Positions 47,710-62,980 of a stretch of 64,000 nt of DNA are shown piece after piece. The stretch lies in the NCBI GenBank assembly GCA_965276635.1, contig CBDIBC010000001.1, positions 7,570 to 71,569 of the forward strand, written 5' to 3'. A program made the position numbers and the translations under genes. The notes below the pieces were generated by a model. The model searched no databases and was not told where the DNA came from. It saw only the letters and a list, made by a program, of their open reading frames with translations. Every line of letters begins with the position of its first letter. Position 1 is the first letter of the stretch. This DNA is from CBDIBC01 sp965276635. GTDB taxonomy: Bacteria > Actinomycetota > Acidimicrobiia > Acidimicrobiales > Palsa-688.

Positions 47710-49818
47710 TCAGCGCAGGGCGCGAAGTCGCTGGTTCACGTCGAAGGCCTCGGGGTCGGCGGCATCGACCCGCCCGAACAGGTCTCGGGCTCGAGGGACG
47801 TCGCCCGCCCGCTCGTAGAGGTCGGCGAGGGCGTACCATTGGCGCAGGTGCCGCTCGGCAGGGTTCTTCACTCGACGCGCCGCCCGCTCCAAGACGGCGA
47901 TGGCGCCGGTCAGATCGCCCTGGTCAGCGCGGCAGCCGGCCGCCACGATCCGGCCCTCGGCCACCAGCTCGCCGCTGGGCGACGCATTGCGCAGCTCGTC
48001 CCAGAGCTCGTTGGCCGCCCGGTAGCTGCGCATGGCGCGGTAGCAATCGGCTAGCACGGGATGCTGGTCGAAGGAGCCGCTCATCTGTCGGTACGCCTCC
48101 AGGTGCTTGGCCGCCTGCGGCCACTGATCCAGGCGGTAGAGGACCAGGCCGTAGAGCTCACGGACGGCGGCTGACGTCGGGACCTCACCGGCCAATGGGC
48201 GCAGGATGCGGCGGGCCTCCTGGTAGCGCTCCCGGTCATAGGCATGGGTGGCGTCAGCCAGGCGAGCCGCCAGCTTGGTACCGCGGGCGCTGCCTGCAGT
48301 GGCGTGCAGCTCGTCGAGAACAGGCCGGGGCACGTTGTGGCGACGGCCCTGCTCACCCTCGGCTTCCTCCCGCCTGGTCGTCGGGCTGGTCGCCGTCTCG
48401 GTCGCCGGCTCGTCGTCCTGCACCCAGATCTCGTCCGGCTCCCATGCCGCAGGAGCCCGGTCGTCGACGACGCTGCGCCAGATCGCCGACGCCGAGAGGG
48501 CGTCAGTGCCGTCGCGCAGCGCTCGGGCTCCCCGGCGGGCGACGCCGCCCCAAGTCGGCCGGTCGGCTGACCTGGCCGGACCGGACGCGGTCGCCCCTGC
48601 GTCGCGTCGGGCCGGCGCGGGACGTACGGGCCGGCCGGTCGACCGCGATGTGTCACGGCTCTTTTCGCCGCCAGCACCCCGTCCGTCGCCGAACCGCGAG
48701 GGCCGATCGCCACCATCCCGGCGATAGGGGCGGTCGCCGCCGACGCCCCGGTCAGTCCGATAGGGGCGGTCCCCATTGGCGCCACGGCTGCCGTACGGGC
48801 GGGGTGGGCCACCAGCGCTGCGGTACGAGCGATCGCCGCCCGTACCGCCGGCATTCCGATCGTTTGGCGACGGCCGCTCACCACCACCCCGAGACGGGCG
48901 ATCGTCCCGATACGGGCGATCCCCGGCGGAGCCCCTCGGCCCATCCCGGTGGTCCCGGTCGCGGTCCCGGCCACCGCCGCCTCCGTTCCTCCTGGCCCCG
49001 CCAACGCCGCCGGTCGCCCTGCTCCGAGGCGTGCCGGCCCCCGCTCCTCCATCACGGTACGGACGACGATCATCCGGGGGTCCAGCGCTCCGACCGCGGC
49101 CGTCCTCCTCGCCACTACGTCCCCGCCCGCCGCCCCGCCCGGTGCTTCGCCTGCTGCCGTCGTCCGAGCTGCGTCCGCGGCCTGCGCCCCACGGGGCGTT
49201 ACCCCCCGAGCTGCCCGTCCCACCGCGGTACGGGCGGTCAGCACCCAGTCCTCCGCTGGGTGCCCGCTGCGGCCTTACCGGCGCGCCATCGGACCTCGCG
49301 GCGCGCGACGGCGCCCCAGATCCCCGCGCCCCAGATCCCCGCGCCCCGGATCCCCGGCCGCCGGATCCTCGGCCGCTAAATCCTCCGCTCCCTCCTCCGC
49401 CGCGAGGCCAGGAGTCGTCCGGTCCACCGCGACGCCGCTCTCCTCGGTCACTGCCACCGCCGTCGCCGCGACCGGTGCCCGCGGGCCGCCCTCGGCCCAA
49501 TCCGAATGTGCCACCCGCCGACGTCCCCCGACCGTCGCGGCGCGGCGGCCGGCCCTGGCCATCACCCGCGAGCGGGCTCCGTCCCGTGCTCCCCGACCGA
49601 GAGCCATCGGACCGGAAGGCCCCTGACCGCTGCGTCCCCCCCCGAGAGCCGCCCGACCGGAAGCCATGCGATCGCGAGCGACCGTCCCGGAAGCCGCCCG
49701 ATGGCGTACCAGCCGCCCGCCCTCCGACCGGCCGATCACCGCGACGAGGAGATCCCGATCGCCCTGACGAGGACGAGGCCGGCCGAGGCCGCTCGTTGGG
49801 GTCGGAGGTATCGGGCAT
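47710..49818 (-). CDS. RGG-rich, TPR-containing protein
   Basis: This 702-residue protein has an N-terminal half (about 1-420) that is disordered and dominated by Gly, Arg, Ser, Asp and Pro. It has RGG/GDRPYR repeats (DRPYRGGTGSSGG, GDRPYRDDRPSRGGG, NGDRPYRTDRGVGGDRPYRR) and a GSGARGSGARGSG stretch. The C-terminal half, from about 470, is helical and TPR-like (AARLADATHAYDRERYQEARR, LYGLVLYRLDQWPQAAKHLE, YRAANELWDEL, YALADLYERAGDVPRARDLF). Similar RG-rich segments bind RNA and promote condensates; the TPR part binds partners. The ATG 49818 is preferred because the region before it is low in coding character. Confidence 0.8.
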   Translation of the reverse strand: MPDTSDPNERPRPASSSSGRSGSPRRGDRPVGGRAAGTPSGGFRDGRSRSHGFRSGGSRGGTQRSGAFRSDGSRSGSTGRSPLAGDGQGRPPRRDGRGTSAGGTFGLGRGRPAGTGRGDGGGSDRGERRRGGPDDSWPRGGGGSGGFSGRGSGGRGSGARGSGARGSGAPSRAARSDGAPVRPQRAPSGGLGADRPYRGGTGSSGGNAPWGAGRGRSSDDGSRRSTGRGGGRGRSGEEDGRGRSAGPPDDRRPYRDGGAGAGTPRSRATGGVGGARRNGGGGGRDRDRDHRDGPRGSAGDRPYRDDRPSRGGGERPSPNDRNAGGTGGDRSYRSAGGPPRPYGSRGANGDRPYRTDRGVGGDRPYRRDGGDRPSRFGDGRGAGGEKSRDTSRSTGRPVRPAPARRDAGATASGPARSADRPTWGGVARRGARALRDGTDALSASAIWRSVVDDRAPAAWEPDEIWVQDDEPATETATSPTTRREEAEGEQGRRHNVPRPVLDELHATAGSARGTKLAARLADATHAYDRERYQEARRILRPLAGEVPTSAAVRELYGLVLYRLDQWPQAAKHLEAYRQMSGSFDQHPVLADCYRAMRSYRAANELWDELRNASPSGELVAEGRIVAAGCRADQGDLTGAIAVLERAARRVKNPAERHLRQWYALADLYERAGDVPRARDLFGRVDAADPEAFDVNQRLRALR

Positions 49819-50451
49819 CGAGCCACGATACCGGTCCACCGCAGCCGGTACCGGGAGCGCCCAACAACCAGTTGGGCCGCGCCGGTCACTGCGCCCAGCC
49901 GCAGTGCCAGGATGGCCGCGCCGCCACACCCACACGCACACGCCGCCGACCGCCACTCGCGCTTGGCCGCCCCGCCGCTCGTCCCCGCCCGACTGCGCCG
50001 TCCGGGAACAACGGAACGGAAAGTCAGGGTATGGCGGTCTCGCCGGGCAGAGGTGCTCGATAGGGGATCGCCTCCACTGGCCCACCGGTGGGGGCAGAAT
50101 GCCAGTCTGGTCCGTTGAGCGGTGGCCGGTCTGACGACGGTGGTCAGTGTTCACGAGTAGGTCAATCGCCGAGAAGTTGCGATCGTCAGTTGGCGGTGAT
50201 GGCCGCCGGTGCCGTGATCGTCTGGAGCAGGCAGCGTAGGGCCGACATGTCGCCGGTGACGTCGATCCTGCCGTCCAAGAGGTACACGTCGAGTGCGTCT
50301 GGTTCCTCGATGAGGCGTCGATGCCGCGTCGCCTGCACTCTCGCCCAAGGCTCCTGACCGAAAATCAACCGGTCCCCAGACGTGACCGGCGAGCGATGAG
50401 TTTAGGTTTCGGACCCTGTCAGCAACTTCGACATCTTGGAAGGAGTCCCAC
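49819..50451. other. Intergenic region of about 630 bp with one possible small ORF
   Basis: The stretch upstream of the RGG/TPR gene and before the reductase has no clear gene. One minus-strand frame at 50186-50368 codes 60 residues (DALDVYLLDGRIDVTGDMSA in its middle) with reasonable composition, but it has no ribosome site or known motif. The 5' region of the RGG gene (49819-49900) has low sequence complexity. No tRNA or other structured RNA was recognised here. Confidence 0.4.
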
Positions 50452-51039
50452 ATGCGCGTTCTGGTCGTGAACCACGTCAGCCTCGACGGCGTCCTGCAGG
50501 GTCCGGGCCACCCCGACGAAGACACCCGTGACGGCTTCCGGCACGGCGGCTGGGCCCAGCAGGTTAACGATCCGGCGATGGGCGCCGCCATAGGCGAGCG
50601 GATGGGCCAGGACTTCTTCTGGCTGTTCGGCCGACGCAGCTACGACGGCATGCTCATTTACTGGAACCAGGCTGGCGGCCCGTTCAAGGATGGCCTCAAC
50701 CAGACGAGGAAGTACGTCGCCTCCTCCAGGCCCGACGCCGACCTGCCCTGGCCGAACTCCACGCTCCTCAGCGGCGACGTCCCCGCTGAAGTAGCGGGAC
50801 TGCGCGAGCAACCCGGCGGCAACCTCGTGATCATGGGCAGCGGTCAGCTCATCCGGTCCCTGCTCAAACACGGCCTCGTCGACGAGCTATTCCTGATGAT
50901 CCACCCGCTCGTGCTCGGCTCGGGCCACCGGCTGTTCGGTCCAGACGACGAAGCGCACCGGCTGCAGCTGGTCGACTGCATGCCAACCGCGGCCGGAGTG
51001 CTGATGGCGACGTACCAGCCGGCCCAGCGGGATTCCTGA
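50452..51039 (+). CDS. DHFR/RibD C-terminal-fold reductase
   Basis: This 195-residue protein has the RibD_C/dihydrofolate reductase-like fold: RVLVVNHVSLDGVLQGPG at the start, FWLFGRRSYDGMLIYW near 62, DVPAEVAGLREQPGGNLVIM and LDEL/VDELFLMIHPLVLGSGHRLF near 150. It binds NADPH. The substrate is unknown, and such stand-alone proteins are common in actinobacteria. An AAGGAG stands 8-10 nt before the ATG at 50452. Confidence 0.85.
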   Translation: MRVLVVNHVSLDGVLQGPGHPDEDTRDGFRHGGWAQQVNDPAMGAAIGERMGQDFFWLFGRRSYDGMLIYWNQAGGPFKDGLNQTRKYVASSRPDADLPWPNSTLLSGDVPAEVAGLREQPGGNLVIMGSGQLIRSLLKHGLVDELFLMIHPLVLGSGHRLFGPDDEAHRLQLVDCMPTAAGVLMATYQPAQRDS

Positions 51040-51350
51040 GACAGGCAAGGCATCCGCTGAGCCGCTGGCACGGGCCGCTTCTGTTCCCCGAGCCTGACCG
51101 TACCAACCCGCAATAGTGAGTTCGCCCGGTTCGCCGGCCACCTACCTCGAGGGCGTGCGCCCGGAGTGGAGTGTCTGTGTCATAAGCCAGTAGTCGGCGC
51201 CCGAGGCGCAAGTTCACTGAGGAGGAGGAGAAAAAACGTCTCGCGAGGCGACCGATGGTTCGTGTGCGGGAACGTCCAAGTGCATGAGCAGCTCCACCAT
51301 TGAGCCGCCCGCGGGCGCGCCGTGTCCTCGGGTGTGAGGGCGGCTCCGGT
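51040..51350. other. Non-coding gap of about 310 bp
   Basis: No gene is supported here. A purine-rich stretch (AGGAGGAGGAG at about 51221-51231) looks like a ribosome site but is followed by no open frame. The region is otherwise of ordinary base composition. Nothing else can be said. Confidence 0.5.
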
Positions 51351-52136
51351 TCAGCCGGCGCGATCGGGCTGAGGCTGGCCGGTGTTCTGGTGGACCATGA
51401 ACCGGGCCCCAAACGGATCGGCGATCCCGGCCATTCGGCCGAAGGGCGAGTCAAACGCGGGGGCCACCACACTCCCGCCAGAGCTCTCGGCGGCGGCCGC
51501 GGCCTGGTCCGCGGACGCAACGCCGAAGTAGACGAGCCAGTGCGAGTCCCCCGCGGCGCCCATCATGCCACCCATACCGCCGAGGGGTGCCTCAGCACCG
51601 CGATGGTGGAAGGTCTGGTAGTCGGGGCCGGCCATCTCGAGGGGACGGGTCTCGTGGCCGAACACCGCTTCGTAGAACGCCCATGCGGCGGCGGGCTCCG
51701 TGGAGCGGAGGTCCTCCCAGACGATGCCGCCCGGCTCGTTGGTGAGCCCTGCGCCGATGTGGGTGCCCGCCTGCCACACCCCGAAGACCGCGCCCGAGGG
51801 GTCGGCGACCATCGCCATCCGTCCCAGGTCCCCGACGTCCCTCGGAGGAAGTATGACGGTGCCGCCGTTGGTAGCGATGAGCTGCGCGGTCGCGTCGGCG
51901 TCATCGGTCGCCAGGTACAGGGTCCACGCGACCGGGCCGGCTTGTTGGGGGCCGATGCCAGCCACCGCCGACGATCCCATCAGGGCGCTGACGTACCCGC
52001 CGAACTCATCCCCTGCGTCGGTGTAGGTCCACCCGAGGACGGAGGTGTAGAAGGCCTTGGCCGCGTCGGCCTCCGGGACGCTGATGTCCGCCCAAGAAGG
52101 TGTGCCGGCGGGCCACGGAGATGTGCGGATAGTCAT
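51351..52136 (-). CDS. Two-domain glyoxalase-fold (VOC) protein
   Basis: This 261-residue protein has two VOC repeats: WADISVPEADAAKAFYTSVL with GWTY (residues about 15-38) and EDLRSTEPAAAWAFYEAVFG near 140. Each is followed by a metal-side segment (MAMVADPSGAVFGVWQAGTH and MAGIADPFGARFMVHQ). Such tandem proteins resemble the CFP-32/antibiotic-resistance group; the substrate is unknown. The ATG at 52136 is the sound start; the longer frame overlaps the TA promoter. It stands divergent to the Phd/RelE pair. Confidence 0.85.
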   Translation of the reverse strand: MTIRTSPWPAGTPSWADISVPEADAAKAFYTSVLGWTYTDAGDEFGGYVSALMGSSAVAGIGPQQAGPVAWTLYLATDDADATAQLIATNGGTVILPPRDVGDLGRMAMVADPSGAVFGVWQAGTHIGAGLTNEPGGIVWEDLRSTEPAAAWAFYEAVFGHETRPLEMAGPDYQTFHHRGAEAPLGGMGGMMGAAGDSHWLVYFGVASADQAAAAAESSGGSVVAPAFDSPFGRMAGIADPFGARFMVHQNTGQPQPDRAG

Positions 52137-52189
52137 CACGCAATCTACCGCCCGTCCCGTAGCCGGATCGTCGACCGGAGCCGTTCCGT

Positions 52190-52210
52190 TAGCCAGACTT
52201 TGGCTATAAT
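52190..52210 (+). promoter_or_regulatory. Palindrome and -10 box of fourth TA pair
   Basis: TAGCCA at 52190-52195 and TGGCTA at 52201-52206 are exact inverted arms with 5 nt between. TATAAT at 52205-52210 is a consensus -10 and overlaps the right arm. It ends 7 nt before the ATG at 52218, so a leaderless transcript is likely. A -35 (GTTCCG near 52183) is weak. Confidence 0.6.
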
Positions 52211-52217
52211 AGGCGTA

Positions 52218-52487
52218 ATGACGGTCGTACCGCTGGGCGAGGCAAAGGACCGGCTCTCGGAGTACGTCGCCGGTGTGGAGCGCACCCACGACCGGGTGAT
52301 GATCACCCGCCACGGCCGACCCGCTGCCGTGCTGGTCTCACCCCACGACCTCGCTGCGCTCGAAGAGACCGTCGACGTCTTGGCCACACCGGGCGCTCCG
52401 GAAGCCATCGCTGAGGGTCTCGCCGATCTGAAGGCCAGGCGCGTGGCGGATAACGAAGCCCTGCGTGCTCGTTTCGCCCCTCCGTGA
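52218..52487 (+). CDS. Phd/YefM-type antitoxin
   Basis: This 89-residue antitoxin has a Phd-fold N-terminus (TVVPLGEAKDRLSEYVAGVE, then RVMITRHGRPAAVLVSPHDL). Its C-terminal helix (EAIAEGLADLKARRVADNEA) covers the toxin. The GTG of the toxin gene overlaps its stop by 4 nt. Unlike the other antitoxins in the window, its partner is a RelE/ParE-type protein. Confidence 0.9.
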   Translation: MTVVPLGEAKDRLSEYVAGVERTHDRVMITRHGRPAAVLVSPHDLAALEETVDVLATPGAPEAIAEGLADLKARRVADNEALRARFAPP

Positions 52488-52750
52488 GCCACCCGTATCA
52501 GGTCCGCATCTCGGCTCGCGCCGAACGTGACCTCATCCGCCTCCCCGAGAAGATCCGTTCCGCCTGTCTAGACTTCATCTTCAGCGCTCTGGCCGACGAC
52601 CCGCATCGGCTCGGCCGGGCGCTTGGCGGTCAGCTGGCCGGCCTGCGCTCGGCACGACGCGGGACCTACCGGATCATCGACGACGTCGATGATCAGCTGC
52701 GGCGCATCGACATCGTTCACATCGATCATCGGGGCAACGTGTACCGCTAA
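52484..52750 (+). CDS. RelE/ParE-type toxin
   Basis: This 88-residue toxin has the RelE fold: YQVRISARAERDLIRLPEKI at the start (about 5-24), LGGQLAGLRSARRGTYRIID with the basic active-site side, and the ending RRIDIVHIDHRGNVYR. It should cleave mRNA on the ribosome or inhibit gyrase. The GTG at 52484 forms a GTGA overlap with the antitoxin stop. Confidence 0.9.
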   Translation: MSHPYQVRISARAERDLIRLPEKIRSACLDFIFSALADDPHRLGRALGGQLAGLRSARRGTYRIIDDVDDQLRRIDIVHIDHRGNVYR

Positions 52751-53167
52751 CCGAGCGATCCTCATCTCGGACACGTCGGACCCTTGCTTCTCGCCGGTCA
52801 CGCGACGAGTTCGTACTGGGCTTCCGGGCTGGTTCAGCCGTGTTGAGCAGCGCTCGTCATGGATACGAGGACCACTGCGTCATGGTTGGGGCTGCCTGGT
52901 GGGTCTCGGGAGATGATGAAGCGTTCGCTCTGTCGTCGAGTCGGAAGACCTCGTGGCCAAGTCTGAGGTGACCGACGGTGGGCTGGTGAAGGGGCTTCCG
53001 CTGGCTGCGGTGGGGGCCCCGGCACGGCCATCGCCACCTGCCGCGACGTAATCTCCCACCTGCACTGGCACAAGCAGCCGGCGGTGGCGGTGCGACACCG
53101 ATCAATCACCAAAGAACCGCCCGCCGGAGAACAAATGGCACTAGGCCCGGCAGCAGCCTACTGCGCG
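52751..53167. other. Non-coding gap of about 415 bp
   Basis: No gene with start, ribosome site and known features is seen on either strand. The minus-strand frames around 52835-53112 are short, overlap each other and lack motifs. The right end borders the rRNA terminator. Confidence 0.5.
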
Positions 53168-53201
53168 ACGAAGCCCCGCCCGGAACGGGGCGGGGCTTCG
53201 T
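53168..53201 (-). terminator. Terminator hairpin of rRNA operon
   Basis: ACGAAGCCCCGCCC and GGGGCGGGGCTTCGT are complementary arms of about 14 bp with a short loop, ending within 15 nt of the 5S gene. There is no clear U-tract on the minus strand, as is common in high-GC actinobacteria. The stem is strong enough to act alone. Confidence 0.8.
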
Positions 53202-53212
53202 ACGCACAAATA

Positions 53213-53329
<117 letters not shown>

Positions 53330-53404
53330 AACCTTGCTCGACTGCTGGCGCACCACACACGGGTGCTGCCCTTGAGCGTTTCATAGCGAGCACAAGCATT
53401 GTTT

Positions 53405-58312
<4,908 letters not shown>

Positions 58313-58770
58313 ATCAACGAACCGCCCGGAGGCGATCCGAAAATCGAAGAGCCGGCTGCGATCTGGCGATCGCAGCCAACTGGCATCGGACGGATGTTGT
58401 CCGTCTAATGCTGTACATCGTCATCGACATGCGCGGCACCCAACTGCGGCACCGTGCACGCCCGCACTAGCTTTTGGCTTCCTCTGTTCCGTTTTCAAGG
58501 AGCACCGCATAGGGACACACATCTGGAGAACCAGATGGAGGTGTGACCCTACTTCGACCGGTTCAGCGCAACCTGTTAGGCCACTGCCGTTCCCGTCTCC
58601 CCCTCTGTACAGTGTGCCGAAGGGGCGGCTCCACAACATATCCCGTGGCGCCCATGCTGTCAAGCAGCCTGGGGACGCTTCGGGAACCCGGCAGGCCGGT
58701 GTTGGGAAGCAAGGGAGAAGTTACCGGTTCCGCCGGCCTTCCCGCCAATCGCCGGTTTGCGCTGCGCTGC
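58313..58770 (-). promoter_or_regulatory. rRNA leader with promoter at 58635-58663
   Basis: On the minus strand, TTGACA (complement at 58658-58663) and TATGTT (58635-58640) are separated by exactly 17 bp. This is a near-consensus sigma-A promoter and the strongest one in the window. It gives a leader of about 320 nt before the 16S gene. CCTTGAAAACGGAACAGAGG in the leader (58481-58500) pairs with the spacer after 16S. Between the nlpC-type gene stop (58771) and the promoter no terminator is obvious. Confidence 0.75.
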
Positions 58771-59481
58771 TCAGGCGGGCGTGGGCGTGGCGCCACCGGT
58801 GGTGACCCGCACGGCACCGGCGGTCGGCACGGCCACGACCTCGACGTCGGCACCGCTGTGGGGAGCCACGACCATCTTTCCTTCGCCCAGGTAGATGGCG
58901 GTGTGGTCGACATAGGTGGGGTTGCCCGAGTCGTAGGTCCAGAACAGCAGGTCACCGGGCTGAGCCTGGGCCAGGGTCTCGTGGACACCAGTGAGGAACT
59001 GCTCGGCCGCCACCCGAGGCATCCGGATGCCCGCCTGGGCGAAGGACCACTGCACCAGGCCGGAGCAATCGAAGGCGTTCGGGCCGGTGGCGCCCCACAC
59101 GTAGGGGGGGGTGATGCTGGCCGGGAGGGCGACGAGCGCATCGACCGGTCGCACCGTCGCCAGGGATGCGACGCCCGGCAGCGTCCCCGACGGGGTCGGC
59201 AGGTGGGTCTGGGGCGTCGGCATGGGGCTGGAAGCTGCCACCGCACCGTGGGGCACCACTGCGGGCGCCAGTGCGGGCGCCACGGTGCCGGCCTCGGTCG
59301 CCGAGGCGATGGACGACGCCAGGTGGTCGGAGCCAAGCTGGCCACGCGAGGGCGGCCGCCCGACGATGGCGCCGGCGGTGATGCCCACCACCAGAACCAG
59401 GACTACGGCCGCGGCGGTCACGGCCTGGAGGTGGCGCCGGACGGCATCGGTTCGGGCTCGCCGCTGGTGTGGTGCAGTCAC
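58771..59481 (-). CDS. Secreted NlpC/P60 peptidoglycan hydrolase
   Basis: This 236-residue protein has a signal-anchor (AVTAAAVVLVLVVGITAGA, residues about 20-38), a Pro/Ala/Thr-rich linker and a C-terminal NlpC/P60 domain. The domain carries the catalytic Cys in NAFDCSGLVQWSFAQAGI (about 133-150), His in GNPTYVDHTAIYLG (about 188-200) and a third polar residue in VVAPHSGAD. It should cleave stem peptides of peptidoglycan. The GTG at 59481, with GGGGAGG upstream, is preferred over the TTG eight codons earlier. The linker is typical of exported actinobacterial enzymes. Confidence 0.88.
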   Translation of the reverse strand: MTAPHQRRARTDAVRRHLQAVTAAAVVLVLVVGITAGAIVGRPPSRGQLGSDHLASSIASATEAGTVAPALAPAVVPHGAVAASSPMPTPQTHLPTPSGTLPGVASLATVRPVDALVALPASITPPYVWGATGPNAFDCSGLVQWSFAQAGIRMPRVAAEQFLTGVHETLAQAQPGDLLFWTYDSGNPTYVDHTAIYLGEGKMVVAPHSGADVEVVAVPTAGAVRVTTGGATPTPA

Positions 59482-59626
59482 GGTCCTCCCCTGCTCCGTG
59501 GACAATCTCTCAGGTAGCGGTCGTCGAGGCGACCATTCGCACCAGGACCGACCTCCTGCGAGGGGTCAGTCGACAGCACCAGCGCGATTTCCTGCCACAC
59601 ACACCGTTGAACGGCGGTGCAGATGC

Positions 59627-60247
59627 TCAGCGGCGACCACGCACCGCGACATGACTCACCGCGACATGGCCAGGCACGGCGAAGCGCCAGGGAAGGTCGG
59701 CGCCCCGGCTGAGCCCCACCCGGGTGGTGACCAGCGGTGCCTCGGGCGGCACCACACCGTCATCGGCCAGCCACAGCTCGCTCCTCGACCCGGCCAGGTC
59801 GATGCCGTCGAACGCGCCGTCGATGTCGAACGCCTGGCAGAGCCGGGCCGGGCCGCGACAGAGGTCGTCGTCGCGGGCCCGCGGGTTCCGACGCCGGCGC
59901 GCCACGCGCATGGTGTCGATCCCACGTTCCGGAGCGGCGGCTCGCAACAGGACGGCGTGGGCGATGCCATCTGCGGCGCAGACCACGTTGGCACACCAAT
60001 GCATGCCATAGGTGAAGTAGACGTACAGGTGACCGGGTGGACCCCACATGGTCTGGTTGCGGACCGTGCGCCCGCTGAAGGCGTGGCTCCCCGGATCCTC
60101 CCCGCCCCGGTAGGCCTCCACCTCCACGATGCGGGCGCTCCGGCCGTCGGCCCGCACCAGCCGCTTGTTGAGGAGGGCCGGAGCCAGATCCAGCGCGTCT
60201 TGCCCATACCACCGCCGGGTCAGCCGCCGCCCGGCCCGATCAGTCAC
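59627..60247 (-). CDS. 3-methyladenine DNA glycosylase (AAG/MPG family)
   Basis: This 206-residue enzyme excises alkylated purines. The conserved region is IVEVEAYRGGEDPGSHAFSG (about 40-60), with TVRNQTMWGPPGHLYVYFTY and MHWCANVVC after it; Glu of VEVEAY is the presumed catalytic residue. The ending RFAVPGHVAVS is normal. It starts with GTG at 60247 and is 21 bp from argH on the same strand, so it may be read with the arginine operon. Confidence 0.9.
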   Translation of the reverse strand: MTDRAGRRLTRRWYGQDALDLAPALLNKRLVRADGRSARIVEVEAYRGGEDPGSHAFSGRTVRNQTMWGPPGHLYVYFTYGMHWCANVVCAADGIAHAVLLRAAAPERGIDTMRVARRRRNPRARDDDLCRGPARLCQAFDIDGAFDGIDLAGSRSELWLADDGVVPPEAPLVTTRVGLSRGADLPWRFAVPGHVAVSHVAVRGRR

Positions 60248-60268
60248 GAGACGACACGACGAGAGGTC

Positions 60269-61654
<1,386 letters not shown>

Positions 61655-61690
61655 GGCGCCGACCGGGTGATCGTCGTCATGCCGCACCGC

Positions 61691-62887
61691 TCATGGGGTG
61701 CGGTTCACCTGGCGGGCGGCCCACGTGCCGACACCCAGGCCCCAGAGGCGCACGAACCCCTCGGCGTCCTGGTGCCGGAAGCGGTCGGCGGCCTCGTAGG
61801 TGGCGAGCGAGTAATCGTACAGCCCCACGTCGCTGCGCCGGCCGGCGACGATGCAGCGACCGGGCAGCTCGCAGCGGAGCCGGACGTCGCCGGTCACGAA
61901 GCGCTGGCTTTCATCCACGAAGGCATCGAGCGCCTGCTTCAACGGCGAGAACCACAGGCCGTCGTAGACCAGTTCGGCGTATCGAGGCTCGAGCCGGGCC
62001 TTCTCGTGGGCCAGGTCTCGTTCCAGGGTCAAATCCTCGAGGTCGGAGTGAGCCATGAGCAGGGCGAGCGCGCCGGGGCACTCGTAGATCTCCCGGCTCT
62101 TGATGCCCACTCGGCGGTTCTCGACCATGTCGATGCGACCCCAGCCGTAGGAGCCGACTGTGCGGTCGACCTCACCGATGAGCTCGTAGAGCGGGAGTGA
62201 GCGCCCGTCGATGGCCACGGGCAGGCCTTGCTCGAAGCTGATCACCAGCTCGGTGGGCTCGGTCGCCGTCGGCGTTGTCAGCTCGTAGACGTCCTCGGGA
62301 GGCTGCTCCCAGGGATCCTCCAGGATGCCGCACTCGATGGTCCGGCCCCAGAGGTTCTGGTCGATCGAGTACGGGCTGGCCTTGGTCACGGTGATGGGGA
62401 TCCCCCACCGCTCGGCGTACTCGATGGACTCGGCGCGCGTCAGGCCCCAGCCGCGTACGGGAGCGATGGTCTCCAGGTCGGGCGCGAGGGCGTGGGTGGA
62501 CACCTCGAAGCGAACCTGGTCGTTGCCCTTGCCGGTGCAGCCGTGGGCGACCGCGTCGGCCCCGAACTGCCGGGCGGCGGCGACGAGATGCTTGACGATG
62601 ACCGGTCGCGACAGCGACGAGATGAGCGGGTACTTGCCCTCGTACTTGGCGTTGGCCTTCAGAGCCGGGGCGACGAACTCGTCGGCGTACTCCTCGCGCA
62701 GGTCGGCGACCACCGCCTCCACGGCGCCGGCGGCCAGGGCCCGGGCCTTGATCTCCTCCCAGTCGCCGCCCTGGCCGACGTCGGCAGCCAGGGCGATGAC
62801 CTCCACGCCCATCTCCTCGATCATCCAACGGACGGCCACCGAGGTGTCCAAACCGCCGCTGTAGGCCAACACGACCCGTCTTGCCAT
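61691..62887 (-). CDS. argG: Argininosuccinate synthase
   Basis: This 398-residue enzyme ligates citrulline and aspartate using ATP. The P-loop-like AYSGGLDTSVAVRW is at residue 8. AHGCTGKGNDQVRFE near 115 and GWGRIDMVENRRVGIKSRE near 268 are diagnostic. The length is normal. It follows argR with a 93-bp gap that contains no strong hairpin. AspRS-independent; no oddities. Confidence 0.97.
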   Translation of the reverse strand: MARRVVLAYSGGLDTSVAVRWMIEEMGVEVIALAADVGQGGDWEEIKARALAAGAVEAVVADLREEYADEFVAPALKANAKYEGKYPLISSLSRPVIVKHLVAAARQFGADAVAHGCTGKGNDQVRFEVSTHALAPDLETIAPVRGWGLTRAESIEYAERWGIPITVTKASPYSIDQNLWGRTIECGILEDPWEQPPEDVYELTTPTATEPTELVISFEQGLPVAIDGRSLPLYELIGEVDRTVGSYGWGRIDMVENRRVGIKSREIYECPGALALLMAHSDLEDLTLERDLAHEKARLEPRYAELVYDGLWFSPLKQALDAFVDESQRFVTGDVRLRCELPGRCIVAGRRSDVGLYDYSLATYEAADRFRHQDAEGFVRLWGLGVGTWAARQVNRTP

Positions 62888-62980
62888 CTCGGTCCTCTGC
62901 TTGCTCTAGGGGTTGGGAAAAGGTACGGGCGGGCCGCACGGCTGGTTGCCCAGAGCTCGGTGCCGGGCGGGCCGGGCACC

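Noticed and set aside
49819..50110. RNase P RNA or other structured RNA before the RGG/TPR gene
   Set aside because: A GGAAAGTC-like string occurs, but the flanking conserved bases of RNase P RNA are absent on both strands.
48776..50134. Proline/arginine-rich plus-strand frame opposite the RGG/TPR gene
   Set aside because: Low-complexity GC-rich DNA keeps several frames open. The minus-strand frame continues into a TPR-like domain, and the plus-strand frame does not.
50186..50368. 60-residue minus-strand frame as a firm gene
   Set aside because: Composition is acceptable, but there is no ribosome site, motif or neighbour support, so it is kept only as a note in the intergenic entry.
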